From Clonostachys chloroleuca (Eukaryota > Ascomycota > Sordariomycetes > Hypocreales > Bionectriaceae), in NCBI GenBank assembly GCA_037952775.1, contig JBANAY010000001.1, positions 2,170,001 through 2,234,000 on the forward strand: DNA of 64,000 nt. Reading direction: 5' to 3'. Positions 1 through 11,816 of the stretch are shown in pieces (the stretch's first letter is position 1; every line of letters begins with the position of its first letter). A program made the position numbers and the translations under genes. The notes beneath the pieces were generated by a model that was given only the letters and a program-made list of their open reading frames with translations, did not search any database and was not told the DNA's origin.

Positions 1-1571
1 GACTCATACGTAGGAGATCGCCAGCCAGCGTTCGGATCGCAGAAGCCGTCAGTTGGATCTTCCTCATCGTCGTCATCGCCGAACATGAATCGAGTTGAGC
101 GACGAGAAGGTCGAAGAGTCTCCTGCGAAGATGAAGGGGAGAGGACAGGACTGCGTGAGTGCTTCATGGCAGTCTCTTGCGGTTCGGGCGTGTCTTCGCG
201 ATATTTCAGCGTAGTAGAGGGGAGCATTGCAATCGTTCTCCCCTCGGGAGGTAACGAGCCTCGGTTCTTCTTCCTCATTTTAGGCATGACTTTCTTCGAC
301 CTTGATCGTTTCATGACCACGCCATCGTCGGAGTCGCTGTCAGAATCCAAGGGTTCAATATCAACCTCATCGTCGTCCTCACCCTTAATCTCGACGGCGA
401 TGCATTGCTCGACCTGCTCATTGAAGTGGATATGCTTCCTCTCCGTATTTGGCGATGTGATACCCGACGATTCGGTGGAGGCAGCTGTACTACTATTGGT
501 AAGATCGTGACTCATCCGTCGACTTGAAAAGGGATATGTCACAAAATCAGTTCTGGACCTGACCAGGCTTGGCCTAAGCACCTTCTTTGTCTCTTGGGCT
601 TGAACCACGGCGGTAGCCTGCTTCAACAGAGAAGCTGTGGACAAGGATCTCTGAAGCATGACTTCAGACATGCTTCGCTTCTTCAGAATGGGTTTCTTGT
701 GTAGTCCGATAAAAGAATTAGTCTTTGACAGGCAAGCGCTTGAAGATTCCGTCTTGGAAGGTGAAAGTTTTCGCTCTCCCAGTTGCAGGGGCCCATACAG
801 CCAGGTGACATCGCACTCCTTCAACCTAGAGATTAAGTCAATACACAGAACGGAACAAGCATGGAGATTTCTATCCACTTACCAATTAAGCGTTTCCGGT
901 GACACAGTGCTCAGATTGTTCTTTGACTTCATCCATGTACGCCAAGATGCATTTTCCAATCTGGCACTGTTCGGATACTCGCCCCGACGAGATACAATGT
1001 ATCTCCACGAAGACCAGATATCTTCTTCTCTCCACTCATGCGATAGATAGTCTACCTGACGGGACGGACGGGTGGTCACAGCGGTGTCATCTTCGGCGTG
1101 CTCGGAGCATTCGGGAGTGTCAGGCTTAGGTGTATCGGTTGCGCTGCCGTAGTCTGCAGGAGATGGCGTGTATGAGTCGCCGGTTCTAGGGCTCGGGGGA
1201 GGCTCTAGATTATCGTATGTACTGGAAGGGGGCTGAAGAAACAGCTGATCCCGCTTGTATGACGGGAAGCCGAAGTCATCGTCGATAGCAGTCTCGTCAA
1301 TAGCCAGAGTGTCGTCGAAGTCGTAGGGCAGTGAAAAGTTGCTTGCGGGGGTTGAGGAGCAGCTGAGATCGGCAGAATCTGGATGGTGCGTGCGGGGAGA
1401 TGAGGATGCGGTGGAGGGCGCAGATTGAGAGTATGAGCTGGTAACAGGATTATACGACCTCTCGAGAGATGTCGTCGTGGGCGTGTTGATGAATTGGGCT
1501 TGTGAGTGGGATCGACGCAGCGAGCCAGAGCTGAAGTAGCCGCTCTCCTCGGATGGAAGGACGACCTCCAT
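1..1571 (-). CDS. reg1: Reg1-type regulatory subunit of protein phosphatase 1 (3' end cut by the window edge)
   Basis: Homologue of yeast Reg1/Hex2, which targets PP1 (Glc7) to Snf1 kinase in glucose repression. Exon 1 is 1571-883 and exon 2 is 825-1; the intron 882-826 has GTAAGT and CTCTAG ends, and joining them reads TLNW-LKECDVTWLYGPLQ without a break. Residues about 173-235 hold the conserved DUF1752/GATA-like region (SHEWREEDIWSSWRYI, then W-x-x-W-x-K), the family hallmark. Further on, at 423-437, is KHIHF, which fits the [RK]-x-[VI]-x-[FW] PP1-docking motif and is followed by NEQVEQCIAVE, also typical of the family. The rest is Ser/Pro-rich and acidic, probably disordered. The start is the first ATG of the frame. 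At least 504 codons are present and the true stop lies left of the window. The family assignment is confident; a role in carbon repression is inferred from yeast. Confidence 0.88.
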
Positions 1572-4500
1572 GCTGGCAAGTGCGATCCTCAGGTAAGAGA
1601 TGCCGCAGCACCGAGAAGAAAGGGGGAAAACAATTGCTCCTCAAACAGTCATGGAGGACTCGGTGACAGGAAAGATATGGACTTAATGTGGCTTGGAGTG
1701 ACTCTTCAGCGGAGTCGAGCCGCCGTCGAGTGTCCAGCACAGGGAAAGGGCTATGATCGGGACCAATTTGATTGCGGTTCGAGTCCAGAGAAGATGCAGG
1801 TCGGGGGCGATTGAAGAGAACAGGGCATAAATGAGGAGCGACGCGCCAACGGCCAGGTGAATGAAGAGTCGCTTGCGGCCGAAAACAAATCTTCGTGGGG
1901 TGGGTGCAGACGAAGACAGAGCGCAAGCCTCTTTTCAGTAAACCGACACACGGGGAATTAAATGCAGGTCGAGGCTGAGTCACGGCGGATCAGAAGGCCG
2001 AAAACGAGGGAAATGGGTCCGCGGGAGAAAAGGTTTCACAGACTTCCCGATCCAAAGGCCGAGGGTGAAACAGTGGGAGGAGGATGGAGAATGTGGAGGA
2101 GACAATGCAAAAAGAAAAGAAAACACAGGGGAGGCTTCGACAGAATGCAAGGAATGGAGCAGAAGAAGTAGGTGGATAGGAATGGGGGAGGACGAGGCAG
2201 GATGATCAGGACAAAACGATCGGCATGCGACGGATGGGTGAAAGGGACGATGGGGATCTCGCCGTCGGTAAGTTAAAAAAAAATAAACCAGTGGGTGACC
2301 AGCACCGCGGACCAAAAAGCGCACTGATGCGAGCGGCCTGCAAAGCACCAGACCCGACCCAAGCAAGCTCCACCAGGGCATGGTTGGCCTGGGGGCTGTA
2401 GCCTGTAAGTCTACAGTGACTGCAGGGCACTTGGCAGAAAGCGTGCTGGGGAGCACTCGCTGCAGTGCGTGGCTTGGAGGGCGGGGGCGGTCGCGGGCTA
2501 GCGACTTCGAGTGGTGGATGTCGTGATTGGTAGGGGCAGGAGGTATGGGTACGGGGACTGCCCATATGCCACTGGGGAACTCGCCCAGTACCGGATACCT
2601 GATTTACTACCTGGGCCCGCGGTACCTAGACGACCCGACAATGCTAAGGTTTGCGACCCACCCCGCCGACATTTACAGGCTGCAGAGCCGGTATACAGGG
2701 GAATCCTTGCGCCCTCCTAGCCTTGACACCCAGGGTGGAGAAAGGAGGGTGCTGGATGCCTCCACCCACCCATATCGAGATATCTGTGGGCTCGACAAGT
2801 TCTCGACTTTGCATGGACGGCGAGACGGACGACCCAAAGGGGTAGGCAGCTTGGCCGGGCGTTGCAACTGGGAAGTCGTCTTATCCTGGGCCCAAGCCTG
2901 AGCAGTGTCGTGACGGCATCACGTTGTGGGCAGTCTCCAGACATGGCAGGCAGGCAGCAATACGTGACAGTGTGGGCTGATGGTGGAGGCCACCGACTAC
3001 GATGCCCCCGAAGCTATGTATTTGGCTCAACGGATACATTGCGGCGAAAATGAATTGAAACTCTTCAGGCCTAGGCCGTGGGGATCAACAAACATTACCT
3101 GCCTGCCTAGCCTCTTGGTAGTCGCCGCTAGGGAATAGTAAGCCCATTGCCTTGGCCGGTGCATTCTCGTGCTGGCAACAAATATCTTGCTTCGATAGAG
3201 GCGTCCTCCAGCGCAAACATGGCCAAGCCGGTCAGTCGGTCAGCGGGGGATGAACGCCTCAGCCACCAACCAGGAGCCAGGAAACACGAAACAAAGCCCA
3301 GGCAGGTTCAGGGTTTGCATCATTGGTGCCGATCGATGCTGGTCGACAATAGCGGGGGCATGGGCGGTAGAATGAGAGACTTGAGGCGAGATTGCGAGTA
3401 ATGTGTCGCCTCCGCGCTTAGGCCTTCACCATGGCAGAATTTGCCCAATTCTCAATTCAAGGGATCGCATGACGGCCCGACGACAGCGACCCTTAGACAC
3501 GAAGCAAATTCCATCACATTCCCAACTTTCAATTGACCCCCACTGCTCATATCCCGCCCTGAATAGCTCACGCTACCTACCAGCATGCCGTTTTGTTTGG
3601 CTTGATACCGACTGAAGATAACACCACCCTCAACGCCTATCCAGTGCAAATGTCCGCGCTCTTCACTCCGCATGTTCCAATCTAGTAAAAGTCCAGAGGT
3701 CAGCTCCCTGGCTCTGTCTTTGCTTCCCGTTTTCGGTGTCTCAGACAGAAGGGGTTGATGGATGCTGATTTGGGAGCCATACCAACAACCGTTAGCTACG
3801 GGGTGCAGCCCATTGCCGCATGCATATTGACTGGTCCCAGCTTCAGCCAACACGCTCTGGTGATTGGGCGGATAAGCTCTCTCTTGGTTGCTCCTTTGCG
3901 AGCACGGCGCACAAAGAGGGTAACACGCACGCCACGACCAAAGCCTATCTGCTCCATTTGGCTGGCGAAGCCGCACTTCAGACTTGGAGGCTTCGAAACC
4001 TAGATAAGACGAGAGGTGATCGTGATTCGCCCTGACTAGGCTGGCCAACAAGGGACCACCCGAGAATGTCCCGCTGGTTATTCTCGTAAACAGCGCGCCC
4101 TCGAAGAGCCACACCCTCCCCCTGGAATGGTATGTGCCTGGTTCAAAGTTTACGATCCGCGCGTCTTCCTGAAGGTTTCCAGCCAAATGCTGGCAACTAC
4201 CAATGTGATCTGCACTCAAAAAGATATATGCCTTAGTAGGATGCCATTCATGCAAGCCTGCACAGACCTGGCGGGCTGCAGCCAAGCCACCAGCATTAGC
4301 TCTGAACTACAAAAGATTGCGTGGACTTGCCTCGTTATCATGTAATCCATCCCCTCATTTTGACGTAGTTGGCGGCACGCGCTGGCGTTGGCCTAAGCAT
4401 CAATGGCTGAATAGACTTTCATGCCAATGCGAGTGACGAAGCAGCCATCTTTCAATGCTTGTGAATGGGCCAATACATCAAGCCGGAACGACTGCTCTGC

Positions 4501-7500
4501 AGCAGGGGTTTTGAGGTGGTAACCGAACTCACTGTATCGATGGTTGCATCATTATAGGCAAGGTATCTAGGAACGTGCAAGGTTGGAGGATGATCTATGT
4601 TACACTATGATATAATAGGAACACAATGGCTGACAACTGAGAAGATAATAGTGGTGGCCTTGTTTAGTTTGCATAAACTAGCAAATGCTGACTAGACTAT
4701 GATTCGTAGTATATTGCAACTCACACACGCCAGAGTAATGTTCTCGAGATGATATGGTTGGTCACTGTCACTGTCGCATTGGCCTGACTGTGATCTTTGA
4801 GTGATGTAAGTATGTGCATTTATGCACGGCCGTTACAAATATCATACTGTGTATCACACCCACCTAAACTGGCCTGTTCAAATGCTGCAGGAGGATATAA
4901 GGGTCGGTAGTGTCATTCGGGGTGGTCATATAGCTGATACCCGACGCAGGAAACCCTTAGGAAGCCTGCACGAATGAATACACACCCTTTTGCGATGACC
5001 ACTGGGTTGGTTGGCCAATTTGGTGAAATGTCATCCTTACGACCCCTCGTAACGATCGTAGCCGCTCGCCACGGTCGTTGAGGCCCCGTCTTGCCAATTC
5101 ACTGTGGACGCTCAACCCGGTGGCACCCGGGAACCCGTACAGGGTACGGATGAACACAGGTTCACAACGGTTTTGAGCATACAAGGGCTTGTCAGTACCA
5201 ACAAGGTGTCGTACAGTGACTTCCAATGCCCATTCCTACCCTACATTGCCGTACACAGTAGGTGTGTGCTGGTGCGGAGCCATCCATGGATCTCCTCGCT
5301 TCCTCGCTTGAGGCACCCCTTGTCCCCTCCTGATCCAGCGATCACCATGCGGGTAAGTAGGGATTGGTACTAGCGACGCTTAAGCCGCATGTCCGTGGGA
5401 GTTAGCTTACGCCGGCAATGCCGGCCTGTGTTCCAGAGAGAAGGGCCATGTAAACCTCCAGCTCTACACCTTGAAATGGGTGGTGAGGAGAAGATAAGGT
5501 GTGTGATGGGTGCCAATGTGATTGTACGGAGGAAGAGGAGACTCGGGCTGCTACTCACGTTCTGGTAGGTGTGGAATGAGTTGTCTGCTCGCGTGACCAT
5601 TTCCAAATCCATGTTTATCCCGGACGACTTCAAGGCACGGAGGAGAGTGCACAGGCGATTGTCCAAGCTCTAGGCCGAGGATAGCTGCATCGAAGTTGAA
5701 CGTGGAGCTGGTCTTGTTTCTCGTCAGAAGCTTCCAAAATGGGGATCTCCAAGCCGTACCTGCCGAATTTACCCACTGGCCTAGTGCCTGCCTGCCATCG
5801 AAGCATCGAGGCATCAGGTAGGGCCCATTCTTGCCTGCATTGATACTCGCACCTTCTCTGGTCTTTCTCTCTCTTTTGGTTGGGCAGGCACCTGTCTCCT
5901 CGCACCTGCTTGCACCTCCAGGCATTTTAATTCTGTCAACTTCTTCTCACGGCCTCTACTTAGACAATGTAATTCGTCTCTCATGAAACCGCTCCCCCAT
6001 AGCAATATAGCGCCAATGCTGCAGTGCCTGCAAGGTCATCGGATGACAGGCGTTGACTTGTCGAACCACCTTGGCCAACTCCGTATCAGCATGTCGGCCT
6101 CTGTGGCCGCCATTGGCTGGCTCCTCACCAGCGCCTCCAACCCAGATTGATATGCACGCGCACGCACGCATGCATGTACATATGCAAGCAGCGCAGGACG
6201 GCACCGCGCTGCAAGCAACTTGCATCAACTAGCTAAAGCAGTCGATAAGCTCCAAGTCCCAGGTCAAGCACTCGCAGCTCTGCCTGGTGTAGCCGTTTAT
6301 CGAGCTTCGTGTTTCTACACCCACGCCTCGCAGAGGAGTTAGCGGCCTCCTCTTGACTTTTAGCTCCAGAGCTTCCAGCCACCGGCCAGCCATGTCGCTT
6401 ATCTTCAATTGATGAGCACAACCAACGTCGGTGAGGTCTCGGGGAGATAACACGACGAGGGATAAACTTTTCCTTCGCCAGCCTCTCACTATGTCTGTAG
6501 GAAGTCAAGCCTGTTGACAGGACTGGGTTCTACCGGGATGCTGGCATGCAGCTGTCTCCTTGAGCCTCTGTAACTCTACACATTCGCCTATTCTTGGCCA
6601 ATTGAACCGCATTTCGGCGTTTAGTGATCACTCATCCCCGAGCAATCGAATCGGAATACGAGCCAATTGTAACCATCGATCCCTGATATATGCTAGGCGG
6701 GCGCCATGCATCCTGTCAAAATCGCATCATGGCGCAGGAGATATTGTGGGAAACGTGCAGCTTTGCAAACTACCCTGAGCACCATTCTTTGTTCTCATTG
6801 CGTTCTGGTCTGTTCCGTTCTGGGCAACGATACCCTATCGGTGCCACCATGATACGGAAATGTTATGCATGTGGCACCTCAGAATCTGCAATACCACCCC
6901 TCGGCATCCCAACCGATTATGTACACAAGATCAGTCACTTCTCTATTCAGCCATGTACGCGAATATGCAGTGTAATATCGGTGTGTATCTGGCTACCCCC
7001 CATCATAAATGTATGGGTGGCAGCCCATGCTCTCTAGGTCCCTGTTTATTCTCGTTCTTGCGTCTGGCGTAATAGTGAAGTGGTAAACCTTTCGTCCGGG
7101 TGAGGAAGTGGTTGTAGCCGAAAGCTTGATGCGCCAGTTGTCGGGCATTTTACCTACGCTGACATGCGTGCCTAGCTTGCACCCATGTCATCGCAACACG
7201 AAGGCCTATGCATGGATCTCGCCACGGCGGTTTAGAGGATGGAAAAGTTCTCGCATGCACCCCTCCAGGTTCGCCATGATTGGGATGGGATGTCCCACAG
7301 TGCCGGGGCTATTGCGGAGTTCTGAACCTCGGCGGAGGGCCACCTCCGGCCTACGATAAAGAAGGCTACACGCAAGAGTTAGGGACGTTACTGCTTGGCA
7401 TAGGTGAAGAAGACCTATGATAAACCAACATAGCCGGATAGATTAGGATACTTTATGGGCTCGGCCAAGGGGAGCGCCTCAACGGCTATTGTTAGCATGT

Positions 7501-8525
7501 GGCCGATGCTTTAACTCACGGCCGAAGAAGGCAGAGTAGAAGCCTGAACGAAGAACCGTTGCCATATTCTCCTGATATTTTCTGGTAGGCCAGCTGAGTG
7601 GTACGGTAAGCGCCTGTGAATACACAATCTAACTCTATGGTTACACGGCCCTTGCGATAGCTAAAAGAATGAGGCAGTCCAATTGAGTGTTACTATGATG
7701 TACAGAAGACATTTTCTTGTTTCTTTTTTAAAAGATCTTGACCTTGATTATCCTGTGACGAATTTGCTATCTAAAATGTCTACACAATTGGCTTTAGGAA
7801 TATCACGAAACTACCGGTGAAATATCTCGTCCTAAGTTTAGATGTATCCCGCCTCTACTCAGAGCACACGCCATTTATCCTTGGGGGGCAACTTGAATAC
7901 GACACGGAATAGGTTGGTCGACTCGAAACATCCAACGAGATCAAGCCAAGTAGTCAAGCCACCCGCCCACCAGGACCTACTGCACACCACTTGAACTCCA
8001 AAGGTGTCTAGAGAAAGGAAGAGGCCGGCCTCCCCTTTTGAGATGCGACTGGTAGGGTGTATTGAAGGGTTCCTATCGCCCGCCGCTGCTGATTACCTTG
8101 CGACCTAGATCCGACCCTGCCACATGCGATCAGAACCCCTTAGGGATAAGATTGACTCCTTGGACAGCGCAGCCACCATCGCCGATCCCCTTCTTGGTGT
8201 TTTGTCATATGTCACATCTGTGTTGTAGAGCTTGTTGGCACGGCCGTTTGACGGGGCTGGCGACCACACATGCGGCCACAAGTTCGGAGGGCTATTGATT
8301 GGCCCCAGGGCACAAGATAAGGCACAATGGACAGCAGAACAGGTTGTGATAAAAATGTCCCTGCGAGTGCCGGGACCCCTCGCCGAGCGAGCGTCTATGC
8401 CGTTCGGTTTGCCCCTCCGGGAGCGTCGTGCATGAGAAACATGGGGGGGGAGGGAACCATAAAGATGGGGCCCAGGGGTTCCAGCCCGGACGGGGCCTTG
8501 GAGCCCTTTTGATGGAGACGAACGC
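1572..8525. other. gene-poor intergenic region of about 7 kb
   Basis: No reading frame here looks like a known family, and I could not chain short frames into a convincing spliced gene. The longest is a 277-codon minus-strand frame at 4285-3452, which opens with TTG and has no recognisable domain. The first 1-2 kb above position 1571 is purine-rich and probably holds the promoter and leader of the Reg1 gene. A short alternating purine/pyrimidine stretch lies near 6155-6185. The region could hold non-coding transcripts, but the sequence alone does not show one. Confidence 0.5.
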
Positions 8526-10129
8526 TTACGCCCTCGGGGCGAAGGCGACGTTGGCTGGGAGCCGGAAGCTGGCGCAGAACATGCGCTTGTTCGGCGCGAC
8601 GTCTCGGACCTCGATGATGCTGCACTGGCCCTCCTTGTCCCCGTCCCCGTGCTGCAGCGCGACGCCAATCTCCTTCTCGATGCGCCCCAGGACCTCGGCG
8701 TAGGTCGTGTCGTCGTTGAGCTTGGGGGCGAAGCAGTGCGCGTGGACGAGCGGGAGCTGGGTCGTGGTGTGAGGGGCGAAGAGCTCCTCGTTCCCGGAGT
8801 ACAGGCCGCGGAAGTTGTGCAGGAACTCGAGGGCGGAGGCCGGGAGGTTCATGACGAAGTGGGAGATGGTTGGGGGCACGGGGATGAGGATGTCTTTGGG
8901 GGGCGACTTTGGGGGAGGGGCCTTCCTCGAGGGCTTGGGCGGCTTGATGACGGCGTGTTCCTTGCGTTTGGAGGCTTCGAGGACAGAGTCCGCCGCATCG
9001 CGAATGAAGCTGTGTCCGTCGTGGTTGAAGGGTCTCACAAACTCGGAGACCTTGTTCCTGGCGATTGCGGTCTCCAGATACTTGTAGCTCTCGGGGTTCT
9101 TGTCGTTGGCCCAGACGAAGACGCCCTTCTTCCCGGCGGGGACGGCGAAGGGGCCGATGCCTGCCATGACGTCTGCGACCACCTCGCCGGGCTTGAAGAT
9201 GTCGATCAGCCTCTGGTGCTCGTTGCTGAGCTTTGAGTTCCAGTAGACCTTGGAATAGTCGAACTTGAAGACACAGTCGGCCTCGGTAACCTCGACGACC
9301 AGATCGTCGGGTCCTGCTAGCACCTCGTAATTGAAGGTTCTGAACTCGTTGGCAGTTCCGACATCGTCGATCTTATTAATGACGGTCTTCACAGCCGGGT
9401 TTTTATCAATGATGATTTGGCCGATCACCTCCTTGTATGGTAGATATTGCTCTCTGAGGTTGAGATGTGCTACGATGAGCCATGAGTTTTACAAGCATAC
9501 TCAATCAGTCTTTGGGTTCTTTTTTGACTTACCAACATGTCCTGCGGTGTTAAAACCCGACGGGATCTCGTCGTGCAACTCCTCAGGAAGGATAGATTTC
9601 ATAATGTCAACTGTTCCACAAGTTAGCCGGCCTGCTACTATAGACTCAATAGAACCTGGAGATATAATACATACGGTATCTCCAGTAAGTGTAGTCAAAG
9701 TCTGCTTTGTAGGGGATAATTTCTAGCTCGCCATCCTCTGAGCCTTTTTTCAGTACGGAACTCCATGTTTCTGGTGCTGTATGTCGAATTCATGTTAGAT
9801 AAGAGCCTTTAAAAGGAATACCAATAACAATGGGAATAACACAATAGAGCCGCAGGAGATGTTCAGGGCTTACAGGCTGGGTCGATACTAGGCTTGAGAA
9901 CCAGACACTTCTTTCCCGCCTTCGCAGCCTCTGGGTCAGGATGCGGAGCAATGGGACTGAATTTTTCCACTTGGATCAGCTCCTCCGACTTCTCCAGTGC
10001 CTTGCGATACCTCGACAGCAGCGTGTTCTGGCTTACGAGCGCAGCGGATGTAGGCAGAACTTTGAAAAACAATGATTTGTCCAGGGACTTCATGGCCCGG
10101 GCGGCCGGCGCACGAAACAGAGTGGCCAT
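8526..10129 (-). CDS. trm5: tRNA (guanine(37)-N1)-methyltransferase Trm5
   Basis: Transfers methyl from S-adenosylmethionine to N1 of G37 next to the anticodon, preventing +1 frameshifts; the family acts in nucleus/cytosol and mitochondria. Four exons: 10129-9874, 9776-9675, 9610-9533, 9469-8526, with GT-AG introns, giving 459 aa, normal for fungal Trm5. Visible landmarks are PSGFNTAGHVAHLNLREQYL across the last junction, the SAM loop DVMAGIGPF at about residues 245-253, an acidic NDKNPES after the next strand, and the MNLPASA catalytic loop near residue 353. The start is the first ATG, followed by the FRAPAARA / SRYRK N-terminus common in this family. It is divergent from the AlkB gene with 482 bp between the starts. 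Assignment is firm; mitochondrial targeting is not clear from the N-terminus. Confidence 0.93.
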
Positions 10130-10542
10130 GTCGATTTGCTCAGTTGCTTTCGCAGGCTATGGCTCATGTCAACAACTCTCTTCTTCATACTTTGGGAGAA
10201 AAAAAATGAGATGAGTGAATTTGCCGAACGACTTAGACAGGACTGACCTCCATGATTTGAGCCTGGCTCTGGGTATGGGTGAGTTTCACAATGCTTGAAT
10301 AATTTTGATGCTCGTTTTATACAACTTGGATATGACTCTACCTGTGATCCATACTGTGTGACCAGGGTCGGAAAATATGAGACGTAGTGGAGAATTAAAT
10401 TTGAGTACTTGGGTGCACCGCCACAGTACATCTAGCGATACAGCTTCTCGAGCCCTGTGGCGTTGCCTATCAGGCAAGCTACCGTAGTAGTTAACAAACG
10501 GCTGAGAGTGACTGACATCATGAGTCGAGGCAAAAGATATTT

Positions 10543-10606
10543 TAAGTAAAACGGGTGCGCCATAGCGCTAGCCGATGGTTCAATCCCCCTAAACGCGTTT
10601 TACTTA
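10543..10606. repeat. 11-bp inverted repeat upstream of the AlkB gene
   Basis: TAAGTAAAACG at 10543-10553 is matched exactly by its reverse complement CGTTTTACTTA at 10596-10606, with 42 bp between the arms. The right arm overlaps the ACGCGT element and ends 5 bases before the ATG at 10612. It could be a protein-binding site or a hairpin in the 5' leader; no function is shown. Confidence 0.55.
10593..10598. promoter_or_regulatory. possible MCB (MluI cell-cycle box) ACGCGT
   Basis: ACGCGT is the core MBF site that drives G1/S expression of many fungal DNA replication and repair genes. Here it sits 14 bp before the ATG of a DNA-repair-type AlkB gene, inside a 10-bp perfect palindrome. A single 6-mer is weak evidence, and it is closer to the ATG than usual. 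Confidence 0.3.
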
Positions 10607-10611
10607 TCATC

Positions 10612-11702
10612 ATGTCAAAAAAGAGAACCATAGATTCGTTTTTCCAGGCCCCTCCAAAGAAGCCCCGTACAGAAGAGACTGCAGAGGAGACAGTGAGTAG
10701 TGGCCGAACAGGCCAGCCATGTGTCGAGCTTTTTGTATTACCTATCCTGACTGCTCAACGAATAGATTGAAACAACAAATCATGCCCAATACCCATTTCC
10801 TATAAAAAACTTACCACCTTCACTGGCCAGCGACATCGTGTCTCTACCCGCCCGCCCGGGAAAAGAGGTCAGTGACCAGCCAGACCTTGACTTGCTGTAC
10901 TTTCAACCCTATATCCCTCCTTATATGGCCAAGGAATTCTTTCAATTTCTTCGCTCGGAACTTCCGTTTTACAGGGTGGAATATGACATCAAGCGAGGCG
11001 GCATCTCCACACACATAAAGACGCCGAGGTGAGCGAAACGTAGAGCCTTGGACTTTGGGAATGGAGAAAACTGACAAGAAAATATTTAGATGGACAACCG
11101 TATTTGGACTAGATGAGACATCAAGATTCGACCAAGATGGAATCGTGGTTGATTCCAGGACTGGCGCCAAAGCCACGGATGCGAGCTACAACAAGTATCC
11201 CCCAAGACCTATTCCTCAGTGTCTCGACGGCCTTCGCAAGACTGTAGAGTCCGCAACTGGCTGCAAGTTCAATTTCTGTCTTGTGAACTACTACGCCTCG
11301 GGTTCAGACAGCATCTCCTATCACAGTGACGACGAGAGGTTTCTGGGGCCGGACCCCGCGATTGCTTCGTTTTCGCTTGGGGCTCGGCGGGACTTCCTCA
11401 TGAAGCATAAGCCGGCTCCGAGCCAGGGACAGACGGACGACGCGTCCGAAAGCAAACCGCTGAAGCTTCAGCTGGCCAGTGGCGAGATGGTCTTAATGCG
11501 CGGGTCGACACAGTCGAAATGGCTACACTCCATCCCGAAGAGGACGGGAAAGAACCAGGACGACGGCGGAAGAATTAACATCACTTTTCGAAGAGCAGTG
11601 ATCAAGGAAGGGACAAACAACTATTATAATTATAATGTGGGGAGTGGCCCTGTCTATCGATGGAATGCAAAAACACATGAGATGACAATATGGCAGAGTT
11701 GA
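10612..11702 (+). CDS. AlkB-family Fe(II)/2-oxoglutarate dioxygenase (ALKBH2/3-like DNA alkylation repair)
   Basis: Predicted to remove methyl groups from N1-methyladenine and N3-methylcytosine in DNA by oxidative demethylation. Exons 10612-10692, 10766-11028 and 11090-11702 join in frame to 318 aa. Visible features: PRWTTVFG, as in ALKBH2/3; NYYASGSDSISYHSDDE with the iron ligands His193 and Asp195; the distal His261 in SKWLHSIPKR; and arginines 276 and 282 in RINITFRR, which hold 2-oxoglutarate and complete the fold. The N-terminus has KRTIDSFF followed by PPKKPR, resembling a PCNA-interacting (PIP) box plus a nuclear localisation signal. It is divergent from trm5, and its tail faces nus1 with 114 bp between. 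The family is certain; preference for DNA over RNA is inferred from the ALKBH2/3-like core. Confidence 0.92.
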
Positions 11703-11816
11703 GGTATCTGAACGAGGATGCTATCCTGGACCCAAGAGAACAAAAGGAAACAGATAGATGTTGATCAAATCTAAACTTTTTAAGAGAGAGTTGTACACTT
11801 CTACCGAAGGCCTTAT

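Larger units (their letters stand above)
10130..10611. promoter_or_regulatory. shared divergent promoter of trm5 and the AlkB gene
   Basis: This 482-bp gap separates two start codons pointing apart, so it must hold both promoters. Near the AlkB side are an ACGCGT (10593-10598) inside the palindrome AAACGCGTTT, and an 11-bp inverted repeat (listed separately). No TATA box is obvious. The frame on the minus strand at 10431-10090 overlaps the trm5 start but has no conserved content, so I treat it as leader. Confidence 0.5.

Noticed and set aside
1980..2565. Minus-strand frames of 119-158 codons left of the gene-poor region
   Set aside because: Proline/serine-rich composition from C/T-rich DNA, no conserved motif and no good splice sites linking them to the Reg1 homologue.
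8649..9236. 195-codon plus-strand frame inside trm5
   Set aside because: Antisense shadow of a conserved trm5 exon, rich in Gly/Val/Glu from high third-position GC.
10543..10606. tRNA-like segment with GGTTCAATCC
   Set aside because: The T-loop-like string is there, but no anticodon arm, D arm or 7-bp acceptor stem can be folded; the outer pairing is just the 11-bp inverted repeat.
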